NCBI GenBank assembly: GCA_028287465.1
Contig: JAQBPO010000069.1
Coordinates: 1-57,760, forward strand
Direction: 5' to 3'
From: Fibrobacterota bacterium
Lineage (GTDB): Bacteria > Fibrobacterota > Fibrobacteria > UBA11236
Length of the DNA stretch: 57,760 nt
Part shown: positions 8,656-18,063 of the stretch, piece by piece
Layout of the letters: each line of letters begins with the position of its first letter
Position numbering within the stretch: the stretch's first letter is position 1
The notes under the pieces: model-generated
What the model was told of the DNA's origin: nothing
Database searches by the model: none
The model's input: the letters and a program-made list of their open reading frames with translations, nothing else
Program-made: the position numbers and the translations under genes

Positions 8656-11600
8656 ATGCGGCGATTGAAAGCCTGGGCGCTGATTCTCGCGGCCGGACTG
8701 TTTGGATTGTCCACGGGAAGCGCGTCCGCGCAGACCGTCGATTTCGAATCCTCCGCCTACGCGGCCGATAAGACCATAGTCGGCGCGGACGGATGGCTGC
8801 AGGCGACCGAACCGGTCTTCGAAGTCCCTGACAATTTCAAGGCGCAGGCCGGTGCGGGAGGCAAATGGCTGCACGCCCTCACCTCCACGAACACGACCGT
8901 ATACCGTTCCTTCCCTTCCATCGCGGGCATCCTCGACGTGCGCTGGAAATGGCGCGCCCTCGGGGACAGCGTGCATTTCTGCCTGGGGGTTTCCGGGGCC
9001 TCCGGCAGCGCGCGCCTCGCCAATCGCGGCCTGGCCTGCCTGGAACATTCCGGGACCCTGTCCGCGCAGGGCTCGGGCGTTTTCGGGACCGCTTCGAAAG
9101 AGACCTGGGCCCAAGGCGTCTGGCATTACATGCGCATGGTCCTGGACAACTCCGCGGGCACCAACAGGTTCGCCTTGTACATTTCCGAGGATTCCCTGCG
9201 CGGCTCGGAGCGCCTCGCCATGCCGGCCATCGCCATGGGCGGTTCGGGTCCGATGACCCGGATCGTATTGCGCGACGAGGGCGGCAGCGGCTACGTGGAT
9301 CTGGACGACCTTTCCTGGGAAACCACCGCGGTCTGGCAGCCTCTGGGTTCAGGATCGGGCCCGGAAGGCGATACCCTCTGGTCCACCGCCAGGAACTGGA
9401 GCACGGGCGTGGTCCCGGACAGCTCCACCCACGTCCTCTTCTCCGAAGCCTTCCCCAGGGGATGCGCCCTCGACCGCAACGTCGCCGTCAAATCCGTCAC
9501 CGTGGCTCCGGGATACAAGGGCAACCTCAACCTGGGGGCCCAGGTCCTCACGGTGCTGGGCAAAGCCGATTTCACGGGCGGCTCCTACCCGTACACGGGA
9601 ACCGGCCATATCCGATTCCCGTCCCCGCGCGGAAGCGCCCTCATCGGACCCGACGCCGGGACGACCCTGGCAACGATCCGCCACGACGGCCCCGGCCTCC
9701 TGCGCCTCGAAGGCCGCGCCCTTTCCGTCGCCAACCTGAACCAGATCCAGGGGACCTTCGACTTCAACGGTCTCGATCTTTCCGTGATCGGGGACCTCAA
9801 CGTCAAGAACGGGCAGCCCGCCACCTTGCGCAATCTGGACGGCCGCGCCATTACCGTAGGCCATACCGCCCGCCTCGAAGGAACCTCCAAGGATACCTTG
9901 CTCGGCCTGGGTTCCGCGCCCAAGGGATGGTCCATCACCGTTTCCGGAGCGGACACCTTGCTGGCCCGCTTCGCCTCCCTCGGCAACGCCCGCGCCCCGG
10001 CCGTCCAGGGTTTCGCCTTTCAGAGCGCGGATGCGGGCGGTAATTCCGGATGGGTCTTCGCCACCGGCCCCGCCATCGTCGCCCAACCCAAGGACACCGC
10101 CGTGAAGCTGACGGACGCCGCCGTCTTCCGCGTCTCGGCCTCCAGCAAGCTGCCCATGACCTACCAATGGATGCGCAACGACCAGCCCATCGCCGGACAG
10201 ACCGATTCAACCTACATCATCCTCGTCACCAGGAAGACCGACAGCGGCGCCACCTTCAGCTGCAAGGTGAGCAACAGCGCCGGCGCGACCTTCACCTCCG
10301 GCGCCAAGCTCAAGGTCGAATTCCCGCCTCCGACGGTGTCTCCCGCCCCGCAACCCCTTTCGGAACCCCTCTCCATCAAACTCACCGCATCCATCGTGGG
10401 CTCCAAGACGTTCTATTCGATCAACGGAGCCGCCTACACGGAGTTCATCGGCAATTTCACCCTGAAGGATTCGACCTTGCTACGGGCCTTCTCCACCTAC
10501 ATCGGGGACACCTCCTCGCCCGCCGCCTGGAACTTCCCCAGGCAATCCCTCCCGCAGGCGCCGGAACCCTCCATCGATCCCGGATCCCTCACCTTCCTGG
10601 ACACCGTGAGGGTGATCGTTACGGCGCCCGGAGCGTCCATTTTCTACACCACCGACGGTACGGTCCCGGACAGCGCCAAAATCCCGTATACCGGATCCCT
10701 GCTCCTTTCCGCGACCACGAACTTCAATGCCATCGCCTATAGGCCAGGGTACCGTCCGAGCCCCGTGGCCTCCCGGCTCTACATCCACAAGGAAGGGGAA
10801 ACCATTCCGCCTCCGACCGCCAATCCCCCGGGGGCATTCTTCACCGATTCCATCGTGGTCCGGGTCTCCCCCCCCGCGGGCTATCCCGACGCCGCGGTGT
10901 ATTACATGACCGGTGGGCAGGGCACGTTCAGGTTCACCGACTCCCTGGTGCTGCATGCCTCGACCACGCTCAAGGCCATCGCCATCTCCGGCTCCAGGTA
11001 CAGCGATACCGCGGTATGGGAATTCAAGCGCCGCCTGGAAGCGCCGACCGCCCTGCCCAAGAGCCGCAGCTTCACCGATACCCTGCGCGTGAGCCTCGCC
11101 ACCAAGATCCAGGGCGCGGCCATCCATTACACCTTGGACGGCAGCGATCCCACGGCCGCTTCCGCGACCTATCCCGGCCGCGCCATCCTGATCGACTCGA
11201 CCGCGGTCCTCAAGGCCGTGGCGGTATTGGGGGGCGATATCAGCGCCGTCCTCTCGGAAACCTACACCCTCATCCCCGACACGCCCTCCGCATCCCATCG
11301 CGGCGGGGATTACAGCTCGGGAATCACCCTCTCCCTGAGCTCATCGGCGGCGGGGGCGACCCTCTACTACACTTTGGACGGGACCACCCCGGGCCCCGAA
11401 CGCGGCCTGCCCCCCTACAGCGGCCCCTTCAAGCTGGATACCAGCGCCACCCTCAAGGCGGTCGCCGTGACCGGAACGGGCTCCAAGCTGCAACGCAGCC
11501 CCCTGCGGATCGAGAATTACACCTTCATCTCCCCGGGTCCCCGCGTTCTGGGTCCCGGCCAGCGGATCGACCTGTCCCCCAATTACAGCCTGGTGAGCCC

Positions 11601-13527
11601 CTTGGCCGGCGCCTCTCCCGTGAACGTGGAGGTGCTGGCCGTGGACAGCCTTAAATCGCTCAAAGGCTTCCGCGACATCCTGTTCGGGATCAAGGTGACC
11701 CTGCCGGAAGGCGCCTCGGCCTTCCCCAAGGTGGTCATCAACTCCCCCAAGGACGAGCCCCGGTCCCTGTATTCCATGCCCTCCAAGGGCGTGGCACGAT
11801 ACCTCTCCGGCAACGATACCGCCGAGATCCTGGCCCCCGGCACCTACTTCCTGGCCGTGGACACCTTGCCTCCCGTCATCACCTATTCGGGCGAGACCTT
11901 CACCGTCGAGGATTCCACGCGGCTGGTGGTCTCCATCCAGGACAATGTCTCCAACCTCCTGCTGGACCTGGAGCGTTCCGACAAGGCCGACGGCGGCTTC
12001 ACGGGCCGGGAAATCACAAGTACCCTGCTCCTGAACGTTTCCCTCAAGAACCCTCCCGGCTCCCTCCTGCCCTTGACCATCCGGCTCAGGGTGGACGACC
12101 ACTCCGGCAAGTCCGTATTCCCCGCCGATGGATCCCTTTATGCGCTGGCCCAGCGGTTCACGTCCCCCATCCGCACCCCGGCGGCCTTCCACATCGGCAG
12201 CACCATCGCGGATCCCTGGGATCTGATCGCGGTCCCCCTGGCCATGGAACCGCCCCTGACCCTGGCGCAGCTGCGCAAGAACAACGCCGTCCCGGGAATG
12301 GAAGGCGCGATGGTCAATCCCGCCACCGGGAAATACCGTTATCTCGAACCGGGGGAGCCCCTGCTACCCGGCGCCGCCATCTGGATCGGCGCGCCCACGA
12401 GCGTCCCTTCCCTGATCTTCCCCGCCCTGCAGACCGCCTCCCGCCACGGCAAGGACGGCTACGCCCTCACCTTGCACCATGGGTGGAACCAGGTGGCCAA
12501 TCCCACCCTGGGCCGCCTCTGGTGGCCCGTAACCCGGGAGTTTCCCGAGCTCTACGACGTCTCCCAGGTCAAGGGCCTGCACGCCTGGGACGCGGCGGCG
12601 GGCGCATACGTCCACGCCGAGACCCTGGAACCCTGGCGCGGTTACTTCGCCTGGTATGACGGTTCCCGCGATACAACGGTGGACCTGCGCTTCGGACCCG
12701 TGGAACCTCCCGCCCAGTCCAAGCCCAAATACGCGGCGGTCCGCGGCGCCGGCGCCGAGGGGATCGCCATCCGCCTCGACCTGGCCGGCGGCCCCGTGAT
12801 CCGGCTGGGCGCGGCCCCCCGGGCCGAGGACGGCAAAGGGGTGGAGGATGAACCCCAGCCCGTGGGCCGCATCGAACGGGGAGCCCGCCTCTTCTCCGCC
12901 CGCGCGGGTCTGCGATTGGAAACGGACCTGCTGCGCTGGATCCCCGGAAACCTGTACGCCTGGAAGGTCATCGCCGGGCTGCCGGTCCGTAATGCGCGGC
13001 TTCCGGGCCTTGATGCGGGCGCGGTCGGCGCGGATTCCGCGGCAAGCGCCGCCGGAACGGAAGGGTCGGCCCGTGTCCATGGCCTGGCCCTGCCCCCTGG
13101 ATACGCCGCGTGGGCCGTCTCCCGCAAACGCGGATTGCGGTTCCCCCTGGCCGAAGGTTCGGCCATCCCCATGGTCCCCGGCTTCACCGACAGCCTGGAG
13201 GTCCTGGCCGGACCGGCCGCGGAATTGGAAGCCCGCCTGGCCGGAATCCCCGGGTCCATCGCCGCGTTCGATGCCCGCATCGCCGCGGCCCCCGGAAGCT
13301 TCGCCCTGCACCTAAGCCTCCCCGACGCCTCCCATGTGCGCATGCGGGTCTGGACCCTCGCGGGCGGCGCGGTGGAGGACGACGCGCTCTATCTCCCCCA
13401 AGGCGCGTACGACCTGGTCCGGAACCATGGAGGCCGGGGGTATCCCGCCGGACTCTACGTGCTGGCCCTGGAATGGAACGGCGGCGGGCATTCGGGACAT
13501 TTGACCCGTAAAATCGCGATTCCCTAA
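8656..13527 (+). CDS. Giant secreted protein: lectin-like domain, Ig-like domain, chitobiase C-terminal repeats, sorting tail
   Basis: A 1,623-residue exported protein of unknown target. The start at MRRLKAWALI was chosen for its signal peptide (ending near SASAQ) and the GGAAGGA just upstream. Domains by eye: a jelly-roll lectin-like region (residues 30-225); a repetitive beta region (225-460); an Ig-like domain with YQWMRNDQPIAG (470-555); four or more CHB_HEX_C-type repeats (555-960) with IFYTTDGTVP, IHYTLDGSDP and LYYTLDGTTP. A C-terminal module (965-1623) is shared with the protein at 36644-41263. It ends GLYVLALEWNGG...TRKIAIP, resembling type IX sorting tails. Its place between ppk1 and the PhoB gene is unexplained. 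Binding or display of polysaccharide is only an inference. Confidence 0.85.
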   Translation: MRRLKAWALILAAGLFGLSTGSASAQTVDFESSAYAADKTIVGADGWLQATEPVFEVPDNFKAQAGAGGKWLHALTSTNTTVYRSFPSIAGILDVRWKWRALGDSVHFCLGVSGASGSARLANRGLACLEHSGTLSAQGSGVFGTASKETWAQGVWHYMRMVLDNSAGTNRFALYISEDSLRGSERLAMPAIAMGGSGPMTRIVLRDEGGSGYVDLDDLSWETTAVWQPLGSGSGPEGDTLWSTARNWSTGVVPDSSTHVLFSEAFPRGCALDRNVAVKSVTVAPGYKGNLNLGAQVLTVLGKADFTGGSYPYTGTGHIRFPSPRGSALIGPDAGTTLATIRHDGPGLLRLEGRALSVANLNQIQGTFDFNGLDLSVIGDLNVKNGQPATLRNLDGRAITVGHTARLEGTSKDTLLGLGSAPKGWSITVSGADTLLARFASLGNARAPAVQGFAFQSADAGGNSGWVFATGPAIVAQPKDTAVKLTDAAVFRVSASSKLPMTYQWMRNDQPIAGQTDSTYIILVTRKTDSGATFSCKVSNSAGATFTSGAKLKVEFPPPTVSPAPQPLSEPLSIKLTASIVGSKTFYSINGAAYTEFIGNFTLKDSTLLRAFSTYIGDTSSPAAWNFPRQSLPQAPEPSIDPGSLTFLDTVRVIVTAPGASIFYTTDGTVPDSAKIPYTGSLLLSATTNFNAIAYRPGYRPSPVASRLYIHKEGETIPPPTANPPGAFFTDSIVVRVSPPAGYPDAAVYYMTGGQGTFRFTDSLVLHASTTLKAIAISGSRYSDTAVWEFKRRLEAPTALPKSRSFTDTLRVSLATKIQGAAIHYTLDGSDPTAASATYPGRAILIDSTAVLKAVAVLGGDISAVLSETYTLIPDTPSASHRGGDYSSGITLSLSSSAAGATLYYTLDGTTPGPERGLPPYSGPFKLDTSATLKAVAVTGTGSKLQRSPLRIENYTFISPGPRVLGPGQRIDLSPNYSLVSPLAGASPVNVEVLAVDSLKSLKGFRDILFGIKVTLPEGASAFPKVVINSPKDEPRSLYSMPSKGVARYLSGNDTAEILAPGTYFLAVDTLPPVITYSGETFTVEDSTRLVVSIQDNVSNLLLDLERSDKADGGFTGREITSTLLLNVSLKNPPGSLLPLTIRLRVDDHSGKSVFPADGSLYALAQRFTSPIRTPAAFHIGSTIADPWDLIAVPLAMEPPLTLAQLRKNNAVPGMEGAMVNPATGKYRYLEPGEPLLPGAAIWIGAPTSVPSLIFPALQTASRHGKDGYALTLHHGWNQVANPTLGRLWWPVTREFPELYDVSQVKGLHAWDAAAGAYVHAETLEPWRGYFAWYDGSRDTTVDLRFGPVEPPAQSKPKYAAVRGAGAEGIAIRLDLAGGPVIRLGAAPRAEDGKGVEDEPQPVGRIERGARLFSARAGLRLETDLLRWIPGNLYAWKVIAGLPVRNARLPGLDAGAVGADSAASAAGTEGSARVHGLALPPGYAAWAVSRKRGLRFPLAEGSAIPMVPGFTDSLEVLAGPAAELEARLAGIPGSIAAFDARIAAAPGSFALHLSLPDASHVRMRVWTLAGGAVEDDALYLPQGAYDLVRNHGGRGYPAGLYVLALEWNGGGHSGHLTRKIAIP

Positions 13528-13550
13528 AGCACCGTGCATCCCCGGAGGGA

Positions 13551-13568
13551 TTGAAACACGGTTGTAAC
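13551..13568 (+). promoter_or_regulatory. Candidate Pho box before the PhoB-type gene
   Basis: TTGAAAC (13551-13557) and TTGTAAC (13562-13568) lie at an exact 11-bp period with a 4-bp spacer, in the direction of the response-regulator gene. A possible -10, TAGATT (13602-13607), sits just before the ATG at 13617. The box-to-(-10) distance (33 bp) is about two helical turns longer than at the other three sites. Autoregulation of phoB through such a box is normal in known Pho systems. Confidence 0.55.
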
Positions 13569-13616
13569 GCGTTTCCCTTCGCCGCGCCCCCCGCGCGCTT
13601 GTAGATTTTCCCTGAG

Positions 13617-14336
13617 ATGAATCAAACGAGCGTACTGGTCACCGAAGACGATTCGGACATCCTGGAACTGATAACCTACAGCCTCGAATCCGAAGGCTTC
13701 CGCGTGCATGCCGCCAAGACCGGGCAGGATGCCCTCTCCATCCTGAGCGACGAGTCCGTGGACCTGGCCATCCTTGACGTGATGCTCCCGGACATGTCGG
13801 GCATCGAGCTCTGCCGCAAGATCAAACGCGAAGAGCGCCTGGAGAACATCCCGGTCCTCTTCGTCACCGCCAAGGACGAAGAGACCGACAAGCTCATCGG
13901 GTTCAAGGTGGGCGCGGACGATTACCTTACCAAACCCTTTTCCCCGAAGGAACTGGTGGCCCGGGCCAAGGCCCTGGTCAAGCGCTCCAAGGGGGCCAAG
14001 GATCGCTTCGCGTTCCGCGGCCTCGAGATACACTTCGACCGGCACGTGGTGGAAGTGGAGGGGACCCGGGTCAACCTGACTCCCCGCGAATTCATGGTCC
14101 TGAAGGTCCTCATCGAGGGCCAGAAGAAGACCATCGCCCGCGCCACCTTGCTGGAACGCGCCTGGGGCATGGAGTCCAAGGCCGGCCTGCGCAGCGTGGA
14201 CGTGACCGTGACCCGCCTTCGCGAAAAGATGAAGCCTTACGGCAAATGCATCCGCACCGTCACGGGCTTCGGGTACCAATGGGATCCGGAGGGGTTCGCG
14301 GCCCAACAGGAAGCCGCCGACCCGGCGCCTCCCTAA
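13617..14336 (+). CDS. phoB: PhoB/OmpR-type response regulator
   Basis: DNA-binding response regulator, 239 residues. The receiver domain (1-120) has the acidic pair Glu10/Asp11, the phosphoacceptor Asp54 in AILDVMLPD, Thr84 and Lys106 in LTKPF. The winged-helix effector domain (about 130-230) ends with VDVTVTRLREKM and RTVTGFGYQW, typical of the OmpR/PhoB family. PhoB is preferred over other family members because of the surrounding pst, ppk, pit and DUF47 genes, the Pho-like repeats, and a PhoR-type kinase 1.8 kb downstream. Unusually, two other genes lie between the regulator and its likely kinase. Confidence 0.85.
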   Translation: MNQTSVLVTEDDSDILELITYSLESEGFRVHAAKTGQDALSILSDESVDLAILDVMLPDMSGIELCRKIKREERLENIPVLFVTAKDEETDKLIGFKVGADDYLTKPFSPKELVARAKALVKRSKGAKDRFAFRGLEIHFDRHVVEVEGTRVNLTPREFMVLKVLIEGQKKTIARATLLERAWGMESKAGLRSVDVTVTRLREKMKPYGKCIRTVTGFGYQWDPEGFAAQQEAADPAPP

Positions 14337-14495
14337 ACGGCCGGGTAAAGAAGGCCAGCGGTCCGACCGCTCACGAAATACCCACAAACAAAAACACATA
14401 TCCCGGATAAATGCTGTTTTAGAGCTTTTTAAAGCCTATTTTGCTCACGGATTTTTCCCCCACATTGCAGTAGATTAGGCACCGGAGAATCCGGA
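14337..14495 (+). other. AT-richer intergenic region between phoB and the TIGR02147 gene
   Basis: A 159-bp gap clearly richer in A/T than its surroundings. It begins with a short hairpin after phoB (AGCGGT, CCG, ACCGCT) without a T run. It ends with TAGATT about 20 bases before the next ATG and a GGAG ribosome site. A separate promoter for the next gene is likely but no good -35 is visible. Confidence 0.4.
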
Positions 14496-15380
14496 ATGGA
14501 CGCCAAAGCCACCTTGAACATCTTCGAGTACCTGGACTACCGGAAGCTCCTGGCGGACTATTACTCGTTCAAGAAATCCCTCAACCGGCATTTCTCCCAC
14601 CGCATGTTCGCGCTCAAGGCGGGCATCCGCTCCAGCGGGTATTTCAGCGAGGTGTTGAACGGACGCCGCAACCTGGCCAAGGCGCAAATCCAGAAGTTCG
14701 CGAAAGCGATGGACCTGGGCGCGAAGGAGCGCGTGTACTTCGAACTGATGGTGGGCTTCTGCCACGCCAAGTCGGATGCGGCCCGCAAATCGATCTACGG
14801 CCTGATGCTGGAAGCCATGCCCGTGAACGTGCAGCAGGTGAAGCAGTCCCAAATGGAGTACTTCGCCAAGTGGTATCATGTCGCCGTGCGGGAGACCCTG
14901 TCCATCGTTGCCGTGAAGGGGGAAGGCGAAGAACTCGCGGGCGTGCTCGACCCGCCCATCTCGCCGGCCCAGGCCAAGGCCGCCATCCGCCTGCTGGAGC
15001 GCCTCCGCCTCGTGGCGAGGGACGCGGAAGGCTGCTGGCGCGCCACCCATGTCTCCCTGCTGTCGCCCGGGGATCCCGGCGCCGCCATGCTCCTGAGGGA
15101 GTTCCAGCGGGAGATGATGCTGCGCGCGGCGGATGCCCTGGAGCGGGTGCCTTCGGCGCAACGCGACGTCTCCTGCGTCACCATGAGCGTTTCCGCGGAC
15201 GGGTTGGCGCGCATCAAGGGGCTCGCCGCAGAGTTCCACAAACGCGTATTGGAAGTGGTGCGATCGGATCGCGGCGAGGATCGCGTCATCCAGCTTAACG
15301 TGCAAGTATTCCCCCTGACTCGCGGGGAGGGCCCCGCCCTGCCCCGCAGCGAGGACGGCCATGCGCTTCACCAGAACTGA
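14496..15380 (+). CDS. TIGR02147 / DUF4423-type protein, putative regulator
   Basis: A 294-residue protein of the TIGR02147 family, a paralogous group known chiefly from Fibrobacter and also Bdellovibrio relatives. The family opening is plain: an IFEYLDYRKLLADYY segment near residue 10, then a helix-turn-helix-like region (KAGIRSSGYFSEVLNGRRNL, about residues 43-62). A longer alpha-helical domain with RKSIYGLMLEAMP, FAKWYHVAVRE and a second helix-turn-helix-like stretch (residues 150-190) follows. The function is unproven; DNA or RNA binding is inferred from the first domain. Its stop overlaps the lipoprotein gene by 20 bases, so the pair is co-translated. It interrupts the usual phoB-phoR adjacency. 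Confidence 0.8.
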   Translation: MDAKATLNIFEYLDYRKLLADYYSFKKSLNRHFSHRMFALKAGIRSSGYFSEVLNGRRNLAKAQIQKFAKAMDLGAKERVYFELMVGFCHAKSDAARKSIYGLMLEAMPVNVQQVKQSQMEYFAKWYHVAVRETLSIVAVKGEGEELAGVLDPPISPAQAKAAIRLLERLRLVARDAEGCWRATHVSLLSPGDPGAAMLLREFQREMMLRAADALERVPSAQRDVSCVTMSVSADGLARIKGLAAEFHKRVLEVVRSDRGEDRVIQLNVQVFPLTRGEGPALPRSEDGHALHQN

Positions 15381-16146
15381 TTCCCGCGCCCAAGGGCCTT
15401 CCGGGCATCCGCGCCCGCCTCGTTGGCCGCGCCTCTCACGCTTCCCGGGCCTGTTCGCGATCCTGTGCTTCCTCCTGGCGAATTGCATCATGGACGGCCG
15501 CCAGGCCGGCACCTCGACCAGCGTGACCAATCCCGCGGCCCTGGTCACGGGGTTCGCCATCCTCAAGGACGGGTCCCCCGCGGCGGGCGCGCGCGTCTCC
15601 CTGCGCAAGCCCATCATCGACGTCTCCAGCGCGGGCGTGCCCACGTCGCGGCAGGTAGGATACGCGGTCGCCGATGCCGCCGGCAAGTTCACCGTCCCCC
15701 TTGTCTACCTGGACGACGTGTACATGGAAATCCGCGAATCCCCGGACCAAAGGCGCGGCGTCCCGGCGGACTCCCAGGAACTGCATTTACGCCGCTGGCC
15801 CAACGGGCTCCCCCATGACGGCAAGATGGGGACATTCCGCCTGCAACCCCCGGGAGATCTCATAGCCCATATCGATACGATCCAATTCGTCGCCGGTCCT
15901 TCGGCCCGCCGCTGGGTAGGCGTTCGCGGCACCGACAACTTCATCGCCGCCCCGGACAAGAATCCTTTCACCCTGAAGGGCGTCTCCGCCGGGCACCGCG
16001 AGCTGGTCCTGGTCATGGTCCCGGACACGGCCGATTGGGCTGCCCACCCCGAGCGCAAGCCGGCGGTCCTGGATTCCATCGTACAGGGCGAGGTCAAATC
16101 GGGGAGTGGCACCGATTTCGGCCCGATTTTCTACTATAACTTCTGA
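15361..16146 (+). CDS. Putative lipoprotein with carboxypeptidase-regulatory-like domain
   Basis: A 261-residue envelope protein. A basic N-terminal stretch of about 28 residues precedes a hydrophobic helix and a lipobox-like LLANC; Asn before Cys is atypical, so lipidation is likely but not certain. Residues 55-110 (ALVTGFAILKDGSPAAGARVSLR..., then AVADAAGKFTVPLV) have the pattern of a carboxypeptidase-regulatory-like beta sandwich. The rest is not recognised. The ATG lies inside the last codons of the TIGR02147 gene, so its expression is tied to that gene. The PhoR-type kinase starts 22 bases downstream, and all four genes run in one direction. Confidence 0.65.
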   Translation: MRFTRTDSRAQGPSGHPRPPRWPRLSRFPGLFAILCFLLANCIMDGRQAGTSTSVTNPAALVTGFAILKDGSPAAGARVSLRKPIIDVSSAGVPTSRQVGYAVADAAGKFTVPLVYLDDVYMEIRESPDQRRGVPADSQELHLRRWPNGLPHDGKMGTFRLQPPGDLIAHIDTIQFVAGPSARRWVGVRGTDNFIAAPDKNPFTLKGVSAGHRELVLVMVPDTADWAAHPERKPAVLDSIVQGEVKSGSGTDFGPIFYYNF

Positions 16147-16167
16147 GTCCCCGCGCCTGCGGGACGC

Positions 16168-18015
16168 ATGCCCATGGGACAACAAAACCGCGAATACCCT
16201 TCCCTCCGTTCCCGGCTCATCGGGATGTTGGCCATATTCGCGGCCCTTTTCCTCGGCCTGACCGGCTACCTCTACTTCACTTCCCGCGCCCTTTTCGCCG
16301 AGGCCCTACAGAAGGAACTCTCCGGCGATCTGGAATGGATGGCCTCCACCCTCCAGGAACGGCCCGACCTCCTGCGGGATCCCGTCCTGTCGGATTCGCT
16401 CTGCAAGGCCATATCCCGTTTCAAGGGCTTCCGGGTCACTCTCATCGGCGCCTCCGGCAGCGTCCTCGCGGATTCGCACGTGCCCTTGGCCGAGGTGGGC
16501 GGCCTCGAGAACCACGCCTCCCGGCCCGAAGTGAAGATGGCCATGCGGGCGGGATGGGGCCATGCCTGGCGCTACTCCCATACCCTCGACCGAGGCATGC
16601 TTTACGTAGCCCGCAAGGTACCGGATCAGGAATATTACCTCCGGATGGCCGCCGGACCCATCACCTTGAACAGCTTCCAGATGGCCTCCCTGAAGCTCTT
16701 CGCCCTGTTCCTGGCCCTGTTCGCGGGAGCCTCCTCCGCCGTCACCTGGTGGATCAGCCGCAAGATCAGCGCTCCCCTGCTGCACCTGACCGGGGCGGGA
16801 GGCGCTTCGGATCCCCGGAAGCCGCCACGGTGGGAAGCGGAATTCCGCGAGGCGGAAGTGCTCAACCAGGCTTTCGAAGGCTACGTGGGGCAGGTCCGCA
16901 CCCTGGGGCGCGAGATAGAGAAGCAGCGGGACAAGCTCGCCGCGGTCCTGAACCAGCTGGAGGAAGGCATCCTCATCCTGTCCCCGGACGGAACCGTCGT
17001 CGCGGCGAATCCGTCCTCCCTCCGCCTGCTGGGCGCGGGCCAGGACAATCGGGATGCCGCGGCCTGGGTGGGCCGCCCCCTTAGCCTCCTCCTTCCCGGC
17101 AGCCCGTTGCCGGCCTGGGTGGAGGCGGCCGGATCCCCGGACCGCACGCCCGTCATGCACGTGGACAAGGGTCCGGACGCGCCCTATGATCTGCTTTGCC
17201 ACCTGGCGCCTTTGGGGAAATCCGGCGCGGACCCGGAAGGCGCGCCCTCCGGGTCCGCCGCGCCCGAAGCCCGGGAATACCTGCTCACCCTGCTGGACGT
17301 CACGGAGTTCCGCCATCTCGATCGGGTGAAGTCCGAGTTCGTGGCCAACGCCTCCCATGAACTCAAGACGCCGCTCTCCTCGATCAAGGGATACGCCGAA
17401 GCCCTGTTGGAAGGCGCCTTGAACGACCCCAAGGTGCGGGAACCCTTCGTGGGGAAGATCCACGCCAATGCCCTGCGCCTGGAGCGTCTCGTCCAGGATC
17501 TCCTAAGCCTTTCCCACCTGGAGGCGAATCCGGAACCCAGGGAAACCGAACCTCTCCCTTTGCGGGGTTACGTCAATGCCGCGGCCAACCTGCATCGGCA
17601 TGCCATGGAGGGCGCGGGCGTGCGCCTGGAGAACCATGTCGGCGAGGACGTGCGGGTCATCATGGAGCCCAGGGACCTGGAACTCATCCTGAACAACCTG
17701 GTCGGGAACGCGGTCAAGTACAACCGTCCGGGCGGCAAGGTGAAGCTCTGGACCGAGACGGGAGCGTCCTTGCGGTTGTTCGTCAAGGATACGGGCATCG
17801 GCATCCCCGAGGAGATGCTTCCGCGCATCTTCGAGCGCTTCTACCGGGCCGGCGCCTCGCGCGCCTCCAAGGAGGGGACGGGCCTGGGGCTGGCCATCGT
17901 GAAGCATGCGGCGCAGAAATACGGAATGACGGTTTCGGCGGAAAGCGGGATCGGAGAGGGGAGCCGGTTCATCATCGGGTTCCCGCCCGCCCTCGTGGAT
18001 AAGCCCCCGGCCTGA
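16168..18015 (+). CDS. phoR: PhoR-type sensor histidine kinase
   Basis: Membrane sensor kinase, 615 residues. TM1 is at about 15-38, a periplasmic sensor of some 130 residues follows, TM2 is near 172-196, then a linker helix and a PAS-like domain (about 255-380, LNQLEEGILILSPDGTVVAANP). The phosphoacceptor His397 lies in NASHELKTPLSSIKGY. The ATP-binding domain has the N box NLVGNAVKYN, the G1 box DTGIGIPEEM and the G2 box GTGLGLAIVK. The large extracytoplasmic domain is longer than in E. coli PhoR but common elsewhere. It pairs with the regulator at 13617-14336 by context. The start could also be the ATG two codons later. Confidence 0.86.
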   Translation: MPMGQQNREYPSLRSRLIGMLAIFAALFLGLTGYLYFTSRALFAEALQKELSGDLEWMASTLQERPDLLRDPVLSDSLCKAISRFKGFRVTLIGASGSVLADSHVPLAEVGGLENHASRPEVKMAMRAGWGHAWRYSHTLDRGMLYVARKVPDQEYYLRMAAGPITLNSFQMASLKLFALFLALFAGASSAVTWWISRKISAPLLHLTGAGGASDPRKPPRWEAEFREAEVLNQAFEGYVGQVRTLGREIEKQRDKLAAVLNQLEEGILILSPDGTVVAANPSSLRLLGAGQDNRDAAAWVGRPLSLLLPGSPLPAWVEAAGSPDRTPVMHVDKGPDAPYDLLCHLAPLGKSGADPEGAPSGSAAPEAREYLLTLLDVTEFRHLDRVKSEFVANASHELKTPLSSIKGYAEALLEGALNDPKVREPFVGKIHANALRLERLVQDLLSLSHLEANPEPRETEPLPLRGYVNAAANLHRHAMEGAGVRLENHVGEDVRVIMEPRDLELILNNLVGNAVKYNRPGGKVKLWTETGASLRLFVKDTGIGIPEEMLPRIFERFYRAGASRASKEGTGLGLAIVKHAAQKYGMTVSAESGIGEGSRFIIGFPPALVDKPPA

Positions 18016-18036
18016 AGCCGGGAACCGGAATGGAAA

Positions 18037-18055
18037 GCAAGGGGTGGACCCTTGC
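18037..18055. terminator. Hairpin between convergent phoR and pit genes
   Basis: Perfect 7-bp stem GCAAGGG/CCCTTGC with a 5-base loop in the 48-bp gap between two converging genes. There is no T run on either side, so it may be a weak or factor-assisted bidirectional terminator. Confidence 0.4.
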
Positions 18056-18063
18056 CCGGGAGT

